Source: Rhodococcus sp. WMMA185 (lineage in GTDB: Bacteria; Actinomycetota; Actinomycetes; Mycobacteriales; Mycobacteriaceae). Taken from it: a stretch of DNA of 64,000 bases. The stretch is from positions 2,302,501 through 2,366,500 of the forward strand of contig NZ_CP017014.1 in NCBI RefSeq assembly GCF_001767395.1, read 5' to 3'. Positions 27,185-34,377 of the stretch are shown piece after piece (positions within the stretch are counted from its first letter, which is position 1; each line of letters starts with the position of its first letter). The position numbers and the translations under genes were made by a program. The notes beneath the pieces are model-generated. The model did not search any database. It saw only the letters and a program-made list of their open reading frames with translations, and had not been told where the DNA came from.

Positions 27185-28450
27185 CTACTGCAGAACGGTC
27201 CGGACCACTGCATCGGCCAGAAGTCGTCCCTTGTCGGTCAGCACGAAGTGGTCGCCTTCGCGCGCCAGCAGCCCGTCGGCCACAACTTCCTCGGCGGCCC
27301 GCCGCTCCCCGGCATCGAGTTCCGCCATCGGCAGTCCCGTCCGCAGCCGGGTCGTCAGCATCACCCGCTCGACATGAAGATCGTCGGCAGTCAACTGCTC
27401 GCTTCCCCCGACCGGCAATCTGCCCGCCGCCAACTGTTCCGCATAGCGCGCCGGATGCTTGACGTTCCACCAGCGCACCCCCGAGACGTGACTGTGCGCG
27501 CCCGGACCGGCGCCCCACCAGTTCCCGCCGTCCCAGTACCCCAGGTTGTGCCTGCAGCGAGCTTCCCCCCTCGCTCCGCTCGCCAAGCGAGATTCCCCCG
27601 CCGCTCCGCTCGCCAAGCGAGCTGCACCGCCCTCCCGCGCCCAGTTCGACACTTCGTACCAGGTCAGTCCCGCATCCGTGAGGCGCGCATCGATGCGCTC
27701 GTATCGCGAGGCAAGGACATCGTCGTCGGGTGCGGGCAGTTCGCCACGGCGGACCTTCCTGGCCAGCGCCGTGCCGTCTTCGACGATCAGCGCATAGGCG
27801 GACACGTGGTCCACCCCCGCCGAGAGCACCGCATCCAGCGACGCATCGAGATCCTCGTCTCGTTCTCCCGGTGTCCCGTAAATGAGGTCGAGGTTGACGT
27901 GCTCGAACCCCGCCGCCCGCGCCTCCTGCGCCGCCGCCGTCGCGCGCCCCGGCGTGTGGGTGCGGTCCAGGACTTTGAGCACGTGCGGCGCCGCCGATTG
28001 CATGCCGAGCGAGATCCGCGTGAATCCGCCGCTTCGCAGGCAGTCGAAGAACTCTGGCGACGTCGATTCCGGATTCGATTCCGTGGTCACCTCGGCGCCG
28101 GCCGCCAACGAGAAACTCGAGCGGATCGCACCGAGGACGTCCACCAGTCCGTCGCCTCCGAGAAGAGACGGGGTACCGCCTCCGACGAATACCGTGTCGA
28201 CGACCGGAGCCCCCGTCATTTTCGCGGCGAAGTCGAGTTCGCGGCGCAGCCCCTCCATCCACGACTGCGGCGATGCCGACGTGCCCAGTTCGCCGGCTGT
28301 GTATGTGTTGAAGTCGCAGTACCCGCAACGCGTGGCACAGAAGGGCACGTGCACATAGATCCCGAACGGTCGGTTTCCGATCTCCGTCAGCGCCTGCTCC
28401 GGCAGCACGAACCCTGCAGACTCCTGCCGACTGTCATCTATAGTGCTCAC
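27185..28450 (-). CDS. hemW: Radical SAM heme chaperone HemW
   Basis: A 421-residue HemN-like radical SAM protein, now understood as a heme-trafficking chaperone rather than coproporphyrinogen dehydrogenase. The cluster motif CATRCGYCDF is intact, as are GGGTPSLL and the CRHNLGYWDGGNWWG block. Just before CRHN there is an insertion of about 22 residues made of two nearly identical 10-residue repeats (RLASGAAGES, RLASGARGEA), absent from ordinary homologues. GTG 28450 was chosen for the GGGGTGAG site upstream. Divergent from the sirA leader. Confidence 0.93.
   Translation of the reverse strand: MSTIDDSRQESAGFVLPEQALTEIGNRPFGIYVHVPFCATRCGYCDFNTYTAGELGTSASPQSWMEGLRRELDFAAKMTGAPVVDTVFVGGGTPSLLGGDGLVDVLGAIRSSFSLAAGAEVTTESNPESTSPEFFDCLRSGGFTRISLGMQSAAPHVLKVLDRTHTPGRATAAAQEARAAGFEHVNLDLIYGTPGERDEDLDASLDAVLSAGVDHVSAYALIVEDGTALARKVRRGELPAPDDDVLASRYERIDARLTDAGLTWYEVSNWAREGGAARLASGAAGESRLASGARGEARCRHNLGYWDGGNWWGAGPGAHSHVSGVRWWNVKHPARYAEQLAAGRLPVGGSEQLTADDLHVERVMLTTRLRTGLPMAELDAGERRAAEEVVADGLLAREGDHFVLTDKGRLLADAVVRTVLQ
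27563..27621 (-). repeat. In-frame tandem pair of a 30-bp GC-rich repeat inside hemW
   Basis: Units start at 27563 and 27593, exactly 30 bp apart, and differ at only a few positions. On the coding strand each contains GCGAGCGGAGCG followed by a G run, and a CTCGC-TTG-GCGAG hairpin. The unit lies between the conserved EVSNWAR and CRHN motifs of HemW. The same core word occurs in cysH and a related one in cysN. Confidence 0.85.
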
Positions 28451-28585
28451 GCCACTCACCCCGCTAGTCTTCCAGGTGTCGGGAGCGGTTTGTTCGCCCA
28501 AGTGCCGCAATGCCCTTCAACGCGATATATCCCACACTATCGGCGAACATTCGGTGCCCGACTCTGTATCAGCGCTCCAACGTGG

Positions 28586-28591
28586 CACACT
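28586..28591 (+). promoter_or_regulatory. Putative -10 element of the sirA leader transcript
   Basis: CACACT has the conserved A2 and T6 of an actinobacterial -10 and is followed by exactly 7 nt before ATG 28599. That spacing would place the transcription start on the ATG, a leaderless mRNA. No convincing -35 was seen. Confidence 0.45.
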
Positions 28592-28598
28592 GGAGCGC

Positions 28599-28688
28599 AT
28601 GATCGGACAGGGAGTGCGACTTGTGGCGCGGCGCCACGTCGACCTCAAGCGTGTCTGCAGCTGCAGCTGTATGCCCTTCGGGCAATAA
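28599..28688 (+). CDS. Cysteine-rich leader peptide upstream of sirA
   Basis: A 29-residue ORF with the actinobacterial leader signature RRHVDLKRV followed by three cysteines (CSCSC) close to its end. Such short ORFs upstream of sulfur genes act as cysteine-responsive attenuators in mycobacteria: the ribosome stalls at Cys codons when charged tRNA-Cys is scarce. The Cys codons lie in the self-complementary run CTGCAGCTGCAG, and a small TGCCC/GGGCA hairpin overlaps the stop. sirA starts 116 bp downstream with its own AGGAG site. Start could be the internal GTG at 28614. Confidence 0.75.
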   Translation: MIGQGVRLVARRHVDLKRVCSCSCMPFGQ

Positions 28689-28804
28689 ATCAGCCTGTCA
28701 GCCCGTTCATTTCTTCTCGAGTTCCGGCCAAATTCGAATGCGCTGAGCGAGGATCAATCCCCCTGCCGTTCCGGCCGGTGCACAGTGAGATTCAGGAGTG
28801 CTTA

Positions 28805-30532
28805 ATGACGTCGACCGCCGACGCATCCCCCGCTACCGCCGAGACAGCTGCCGCGCCCACGCGGACACGCACGCCCAAGCCGGTCAAGCGACGCGCCGAG
28901 GGTCAGTGGGCGCTCGGGTACCGCGAGCCGCTCAACCCCAACGAGCAGAACAAGAAAGACGACAACCCGCTCAACGTTCGGGCCCGAATCGAGAACATAT
29001 ACGCGCACCAGGGGTTCGACAGCATCGACAAGAGTGATCTGCGGGGCCGCTTCCGCTGGTGGGGCCTCTACACCCAGCGCGAGCAGGGCTACGACGGCAC
29101 CTACACCGGTGACGAGAACATCGACCTCCTCGAGGCTGAGTACTTCATGATGCGCGTGCGCTGCGACGCCGGCGCTCTGAACGTCGAGCAGTTGCGCACC
29201 CTCGCCGGTATCTCCACAGAGTTCGCCCGTGACACCGCAGACCTGTCCGACCGCGAGAACGTCCAGTACCACTGGATAGAGGTCGAGAACGTCCCGGAGA
29301 TATGGAAGCGTCTCGAGGGCATCGGCCTGAAGACCACCGAGGCGTGCGGAGACTGCCCGCGCGTCGTGCTCGGCTCGCCACTGGCAGGCCAGTCCTTCGA
29401 CGAAGTGCTCGACCCGACTCCCGCGATCGAGGAGATCGTCCGCCGCTACATCGGCAAGCCCGAGTACTCGAACCTGCCGCGCAAGTTCAAGACCGCGATC
29501 TCGGGTCAGCAGGACGTCGTGCACGAGATCAACGACGTCGCGTTCATCGGCGTCAACCACCCCGAGCACGGTCCCGGCCTCGACCTGTGGGTCGGTGGCG
29601 GCCTGTCCACCAACCCGATGCTCGCGAAGCGCGTCGGCGTCTGGGTTCCGCTCGAAGAGGTGCCCGACGTCTGGGAAGCAGTCGTCTCGATCTTCCGCGA
29701 CTACGGGTACCGGCGGCTGCGATCGAAGGCTCGGCTCAAGTTCCTCGTCAAGGACTGGGGAATCGAGAAGTTCCGCGAGGTGCTCGAGACGGAGTACCTC
29801 GGGCGCAAGCTGATCGACGGCCCCGCCCCCGAGAAGCCCGCACGCCCGATCGACCACGTCGGCGTGCAGAAGACTCGGAACGGCCTCAACGCGGTCGGGG
29901 TCGCCCCCATCGCCGGCCGTGTGTCCGGGACGACACTGGCGAAGGTCGCCGACGCCGCCGAGCGCGCGGGCAGCGACAAGATCCGCTTCACGCCGTACCA
30001 GAAACTGATCATCCTCGACGTCGCCGACGACAAGCTCGAACAGCTGATCACCGATCTCGACGAGATCGGTCTTCCCGCCCGTCCGTCGCACTGGCGCAGG
30101 AACCTGATGGCCTGCTCGGGCATCGAGTTCTGCAAGCTGTCCTTCGCCGAGACCCGCAAGCGCTCGCAAGTCCTCGTTCCGGAACTCGAGCGGCGCCTGG
30201 AAGACATCAATGCTCAGCTCGATGTGCCCATAACCATCAATATCAACGGCTGCCCCAACTCGTGCGCGCGTTCACAGATCGCCGACATCGGATTCAAGGG
30301 ACAGCTCGTCGACGACGGCGAAGGCAACCACGTGGAGGGCTTCCAGGTCCACCTCGGCGGCAGCCTCGGCCTCGACAGCGGCTTCGGCCGGAAACTACGC
30401 CAGCACAAGGTGACCGCCGGAGAACTCGGCGACTACATCGACCGAGTCGTCCGGCAGTTCGTGAAGCAGCGGGGCGAGGGCGAACGCTTTGCTGAATGGA
30501 TCGTGCGCGCTGACGAAGGAGACCTGCGATGA
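28805..30532 (+). CDS. sirA: Assimilatory sulfite reductase (ferredoxin), siroheme/4Fe-4S
   Basis: Six-electron reduction of sulfite to sulfide. The 575-residue protein has the duplicated ferrodoxin-like half-domains (RFRWWGLYTQREQG and FTPYQKLIIL regions) and the siroheme/4Fe-4S cysteines in ACSGIEFC and NGCPNSC. It has an extended polar N-terminus. AGGAG 7 nt before ATG 28805. First structural gene of a sirA-cysH-cysD-cysN-chelatase operon; cysH overlaps its stop by 4 bp. Nitrite reductase is a close family alternative, but the operon argues for sulfite. Confidence 0.95.
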   Translation: MTSTADASPATAETAAAPTRTRTPKPVKRRAEGQWALGYREPLNPNEQNKKDDNPLNVRARIENIYAHQGFDSIDKSDLRGRFRWWGLYTQREQGYDGTYTGDENIDLLEAEYFMMRVRCDAGALNVEQLRTLAGISTEFARDTADLSDRENVQYHWIEVENVPEIWKRLEGIGLKTTEACGDCPRVVLGSPLAGQSFDEVLDPTPAIEEIVRRYIGKPEYSNLPRKFKTAISGQQDVVHEINDVAFIGVNHPEHGPGLDLWVGGGLSTNPMLAKRVGVWVPLEEVPDVWEAVVSIFRDYGYRRLRSKARLKFLVKDWGIEKFREVLETEYLGRKLIDGPAPEKPARPIDHVGVQKTRNGLNAVGVAPIAGRVSGTTLAKVADAAERAGSDKIRFTPYQKLIILDVADDKLEQLITDLDEIGLPARPSHWRRNLMACSGIEFCKLSFAETRKRSQVLVPELERRLEDINAQLDVPITININGCPNSCARSQIADIGFKGQLVDDGEGNHVEGFQVHLGGSLGLDSGFGRKLRQHKVTAGELGDYIDRVVRQFVKQRGEGERFAEWIVRADEGDLR

Positions 30533-31305
30533 CCGCGACAAACTTGACAACAGCTAGCCAGGAGGACCTTCGGCGGATCGCTGCAGAGGGCGCGGCGAGC
30601 CTCGAAGGCGCCACAGCGCAGGAACTACTGCAGTGGACCGAGGACACCTTCTCGGTCGGGGCGAGCGCAGCGACGGGGGATAATTACAGCGCGAGCGCAG
30701 CGACGGGGGATCGAAACGGCTACATCGTGGCGTCGAACATGCAGGACGCCGTACTCGTGCACCTTGCCGCCCAGGTACACCCCGGGGTGGACGTTCTGTT
30801 CCTCGACACCGGCTATCACTTCGCCGAGACCATCGGGACCCGCGACGCGGTGGAGCAGGTGTACGGCGTGAACGTCATCAACGCGAAGCCTGAGGCGTCT
30901 GTGGCCGAACAGGACGCCGCGGAGGGTAAGGACCTCTTCGCCCGCGACCCCAACCGGTGCTGCGCATTGCGCAAGGTTGCGCCGTTGAAGAAGACTCTCG
31001 CCGGCTACCAGGCGTGGGTCACCGGCGTCCGGCGGGTGGAGGCCCCGACCCGCGCGAACGCTCCCTTGATCTCGTTCGACGAGGCTTTCGGGCTGGTGAA
31101 GATCAACCCGATCGCCGCGTGGTCGGACGACGAGATGCAGGCCTACATCGACGAGCACTCGATTCTGGTGAATCCACTCGTCGACGAAGGCTATCCGTCC
31201 ATCGGGTGCGCTCCGTGCACCAGCAAGCCTGCCCCCGGCAGTGATCCACGCAGCGGTCGCTGGGCCGGTAGGGCCAAGACAGAATGCGGGTTGCACTCCT
31301 CATGA
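30529..31305 (+). CDS. cysH: Adenylyl-sulfate (APS) reductase, 4Fe-4S type
   Basis: Reduces APS to sulfite and AMP. A PAPS-reductase fold with the two Fe-S cysteine pairs that mark the APS-using form: CC in PNRCCALRK and CxxC in IGCAPCTSKP, plus the C-terminal catalytic Cys in ECGLH. No cysC is present in the operon, in keeping with use of APS. Between TFSVG and NGYIVASNM there is an insertion of about 18 residues made of a near-exact 10-residue repeat (ASAATGDNYS, ASAATGDRNG). Overlaps sirA by 4 bp and cysD by 4 bp. Confidence 0.95.
   Translation: MTATNLTTASQEDLRRIAAEGAASLEGATAQELLQWTEDTFSVGASAATGDNYSASAATGDRNGYIVASNMQDAVLVHLAAQVHPGVDVLFLDTGYHFAETIGTRDAVEQVYGVNVINAKPEASVAEQDAAEGKDLFARDPNRCCALRKVAPLKKTLAGYQAWVTGVRRVEAPTRANAPLISFDEAFGLVKINPIAAWSDDEMQAYIDEHSILVNPLVDEGYPSIGCAPCTSKPAPGSDPRSGRWAGRAKTECGLHSS
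30661..30711 (+). repeat. In-frame tandem pair of a 30-bp repeat inside cysH
   Basis: The 21-nt word GCGAGCGCAGCGACGGGGGA+T occurs at 30661 and again at 30691, exactly 30 bp apart. It matches the hemW word (GCGAGCGGAGCG then RSGGGGGA) and is read in the same codon phase, giving ASAATGD against ASGAAGE. Confidence 0.9.
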
Positions 31306-32249
31306 CAATCGACATCTCCCCCTCCCCGACCTTGGCGCGGCCACGGCTCGACGGATCCCAGTTCGACACCCTCGACGCCCTCGAATCGGAAGCGATCCAC
31401 ATCTTCCGCGAGGTGGCGGGCGAATTCGAGCGGCCCGTGATCCTGTTCTCGGGCGGCAAGGACTCGACGGTGCTGCTGCATCTGGCGATAAAAGCGTTCT
31501 GGCCGGCACCGTTGCCGTTCGCGTTGCTGCACGTCGACACCGGCCACAACCTGCCCGAGGTCCTCGCTTTCCGCGACCACGTCGTGTCGAAGTACAACCT
31601 CCGCCTGCACGTGGCGAAGGTCGAGGACTATCTAGCCGACGGTCGCCTCACCGAACGACCGGACGGAATCCGCAACCCCCTGCAGACCGTCCCGCTGCTC
31701 GACGCCATCGCCGAGAACCGCTTCGACGCCGTCTTCGGCGGCGGACGCCGCGATGAGGAACGTTCCCGCGCCAAAGAGCGGATCTTCTCGTTGCGCAACG
31801 CATTCGGCCAATGGGATCCCAAGAAGCAGCGCCCGGAGCTGTGGAACCTGTACAACGGCAAGCACTCCCCCGGTGAGCAGGTTCGGGTGTTCCCGCTGAG
31901 CAATTTCACCGAGCTCGACATCTGGCGCTACATCGCCCGTGACGACGTGGAGCTCGCGAGCATCTACTACGCGCACGAGCGCCCGGTGTTCTCGCGCGAC
32001 GGCATGTGGATGACCCCGGGTGTGTGGGGCGGACCCAACGAGGGCGAGGTGCTCGAAAACCGGTTGGTGCGCTACCGCACCGTCGGCGACGGCTCCACCA
32101 CCGGCGCTGTGCTGTCCGAGGCCGCCGACAACGAGGCGATCCTCGCCGAGGTCGCGGCATCGCGCCTCACCGAGCGCGGCGCCACCCGCGGCGACGACCG
32201 AGTTTCCGAAGCGGCCATGGAAGACCGCAAGCGAGAGGGCTACTTCTGA
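31302..32249 (+). CDS. cysD: Sulfate adenylyltransferase subunit 2 (CysD)
   Basis: ATP-pyrophosphatase subunit of ATP sulfurylase, forming APS from sulfate and ATP. PP-loop motif ILFSGGKDSTVLLHLA is near residue 45. The GGRRDEERSRAKER block and WTPGVWGG-like end are family typical. 315 residues. ATG 31302 overlaps the cysH stop (ATGA); an earlier in-frame ATG at 31284 lies inside cysH. Works as a heterodimer with CysN, which follows by 2 bp. Confidence 0.96.
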   Translation: MTIDISPSPTLARPRLDGSQFDTLDALESEAIHIFREVAGEFERPVILFSGGKDSTVLLHLAIKAFWPAPLPFALLHVDTGHNLPEVLAFRDHVVSKYNLRLHVAKVEDYLADGRLTERPDGIRNPLQTVPLLDAIAENRFDAVFGGGRRDEERSRAKERIFSLRNAFGQWDPKKQRPELWNLYNGKHSPGEQVRVFPLSNFTELDIWRYIARDDVELASIYYAHERPVFSRDGMWMTPGVWGGPNEGEVLENRLVRYRTVGDGSTTGAVLSEAADNEAILAEVAASRLTERGATRGDDRVSEAAMEDRKREGYF

Positions 32250-32251
32250 CC

Positions 32252-33601
32252 ATGAGCGATCTTCACGAGCGGAGCCTGCGAAGCGAGAATCAGCCCGAGC
32301 GGAGCCTGCGAAGCGAGACGCAACTGCTGCGTCTCGCGACGGCGGGCAGCGTCGACGACGGCAAGTCCACCCTGGTAGGCCGGCTGTTGTTCGACACGAA
32401 ATCGGTTCTCGCCGATCAGATCGACGCCGTCACCCGCGCGTCAGTGGACAAGGGACTGTCCACGCCCGATCTCTCGCTCCTCGTCGACGGCCTGCGCGCC
32501 GAGCGCGAGCAGGGAATCACCATCGACGTGGCGTACCGGTACTTCGCGACCCCGCGCCGCTCGTTCGTGCTCGCCGACACCCCGGGGCACGTGCAGTACA
32601 CCCGCAACACAGTCTCCGGTGCGTCCACAGCGCAGCTGGTGATCCTGCTGGTCGACGCCCGTAAGGGCGTCGTCGCGCAGACCCGCAAGCACGCAGCCGT
32701 GCTGGCACTGCTCGGCGTTCCCAAGCTGGTGCTCGCGGTCAACAAGATCGACCTCGTCGAGGACCCGGCAGTTGTGTTCGCGGACATTTCAGCCGAGTTC
32801 AACTCCCTTACGCGGTCGCTGGGCTGGTCGCCGGAAGACGTCCTCGAGATCCCGGTGTCCGCACTCAACGGCGACAACGTAGCCGAGCGCTCGGTGAACA
32901 CGCCGTACTACGACGGTCCGACGCTCATCGAGCACCTCGAGTCTGTGCCGGTGGACGCCGAACCGCATCGGGTAGGCCTTCGATTCCCCGTGCAATACGT
33001 GATCCGGCCGCGCACAACCGAGTTCCCCGACTACCGCGGTTATGCCGGGCAGATCGCTGCCGGCGAAGTGCGTCCGGGCGACGAGATCGTCATCCTTCCG
33101 TCAGGTGTGCGAACCACGGTCGAGCGGATCGACACGGCCGACGGAGAATTGGATGTCGCGCATGCGGGCCGCAGCGTGACCGTCGTACTCGCCGACGACG
33201 TGGACGTCTCCAGGGGCGACGTCATCGTGTCGGCTGCCGATGCACCGGAGCCGCTCGGCGAGTTCGACGCCACTGTGTGCTGGCTGGCCGAGAAGCCCCT
33301 GCGGCCCGGTGCCCGGCTGCTGCTCAAGCACGGCACGAAAACGACGCAGGCCATCGTCGGCTCGCTGGCCGAGCGCCTCGACGAGCAGGAACTCACCTCC
33401 GATCCCAGCCCGGAGTCATTGGAACTCAACGAGATCGGAAAGATCTCCGTTCGGGTTGCCGAGCCGATCGTCGCCGACGACTACACCGTCAATCGGCACA
33501 CCGGCAGCTTCCTCTTGATCGACCCGGCAGGCGGCAACACTCTCGCCGCAGGCCTGGTCGGGGACGCCATCTCCGCGGTGGAACTCGGCAACCGCGTCTG
33601 A
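32252..33601 (+). CDS. cysN: Sulfate adenylyltransferase subunit 1 (CysN), stand-alone
   Basis: GTPase subunit that drives APS formation. EF-Tu-like motifs: GSVDDGKSTL (G1), DTPGHVQY (G3) and NKIDLV (G4), then two beta-barrel domains. At 449 residues it ends without the APS kinase (CysC) domain that many actinobacterial CysN proteins carry, in keeping with the APS-type CysH upstream. The N-terminus before the GTPase domain contains an in-frame duplicated 10-residue unit (ERSLRSENQP, ERSLRSETQL). Confidence 0.95.
   Translation: MSDLHERSLRSENQPERSLRSETQLLRLATAGSVDDGKSTLVGRLLFDTKSVLADQIDAVTRASVDKGLSTPDLSLLVDGLRAEREQGITIDVAYRYFATPRRSFVLADTPGHVQYTRNTVSGASTAQLVILLVDARKGVVAQTRKHAAVLALLGVPKLVLAVNKIDLVEDPAVVFADISAEFNSLTRSLGWSPEDVLEIPVSALNGDNVAERSVNTPYYDGPTLIEHLESVPVDAEPHRVGLRFPVQYVIRPRTTEFPDYRGYAGQIAAGEVRPGDEIVILPSGVRTTVERIDTADGELDVAHAGRSVTVVLADDVDVSRGDVIVSAADAPEPLGEFDATVCWLAEKPLRPGARLLLKHGTKTTQAIVGSLAERLDEQELTSDPSPESLELNEIGKISVRVAEPIVADDYTVNRHTGSFLLIDPAGGNTLAAGLVGDAISAVELGNRV
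32267..32317 (+). repeat. In-frame tandem pair of a 30-bp repeat at the cysN N-terminus
   Basis: GAGCGGAGCCTGCGAAGCGA+G occurs at 32267 and 32297, exactly 30 bp apart. It shares the words GAGCGGAGC and AAGCGAG with the hemW unit but in another arrangement and reading phase. It lies within 25 codons of the start, before the first GTPase motif. Confidence 0.85.
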
Positions 33602-33602
33602 T

Positions 33603-34361
33603 GTGATGACCCCGCTGATCGCTGTCGCCCACGGCAGTCGTGACCCACGCAGTGCGCAGGTGGTGACGGCTGTCGTGTCGGCGCTTCGCGAGCGGCGCCC
33701 GGACCTCGATGTCCGGCTGTGTTTCCTCGACCTCAACGCACCCTCCGTAGACCAAGTCCTCGACGCGGTCGCCGCCGAGGGACACACGTCGGCGGTGGTG
33801 GTCCCGATGCTGCTCGGCAGCGCCTTTCACGCCCGCGTCGACCTTCCCACGCTGCTCGACGGCGTCCGGCTGCGCCATCCCCACCTGCATGTCGAACAGG
33901 CGGAGGTGCTCGGCCCGGACCCACGGCTGATCGAAGCCGTCCGCGACCGTATCGTCGAAGCCGTTGCCGGGGCAGGGGACTCCGGGCTCGGTGTGATTCT
34001 CGCTGCCGTCGGCTCCTCGAACCCGGCTGCGAACGCTCGAACTCGAGCAATAGCCGAGTCCGTCGTAGCGGGAACCCCTTGGTCGCACAGTGTCACTTGT
34101 TTTGCTACCGCAGCCGAACCAAGCGTGCAGCAGGCGATCTCGGCTGTACGACGGGCGGGTGCCGATCGAATCGTGGTTGCGCCCTGGTTTCTCGCACCGG
34201 GACTGCTCACGGACCGCCTCGGCCGCGCTGCCGAATCCTACGGACCCGACATCACCTACGCCGCGACCATCGGACCACACCCCGGATTGATCGACGTCAT
34301 GCTTGACCGCTACACCTACACTCTCGCTGCTCTACGGGACTATCACGCACTGTCGGCCTGA
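33603..34361 (+). CDS. Sirohydrochlorin chelatase, CbiX/SirB-type
   Basis: Inserts iron (or cobalt) into sirohydrochlorin; here most likely makes siroheme for SirA. About 252 residues with a tandem CbiX fold: the metal-binding His in VAHGSRDPRS, the VVVPMLLGSAFHARVDLP segment, and a second half with APWFLAPGLLTDR. It begins 1-4 bp after cysN (GTG 33603 or ATG 33606) and ends the operon. Mycobacteria have a chelatase gene in the same spot. Confidence 0.9.
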   Translation: MMTPLIAVAHGSRDPRSAQVVTAVVSALRERRPDLDVRLCFLDLNAPSVDQVLDAVAAEGHTSAVVVPMLLGSAFHARVDLPTLLDGVRLRHPHLHVEQAEVLGPDPRLIEAVRDRIVEAVAGAGDSGLGVILAAVGSSNPAANARTRAIAESVVAGTPWSHSVTCFATAAEPSVQQAISAVRRAGADRIVVAPWFLAPGLLTDRLGRAAESYGPDITYAATIGPHPGLIDVMLDRYTYTLAALRDYHALSA

Positions 34362-34377
34362 GGTCGGGATCGTCGAG

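Noticed and set aside
27248-28804. Upstream open extension of the sirA frame by over 500 codons
   Set aside because: The extension is antisense to hemW; ATG 28805 with AGGAG and the family length define the true start.
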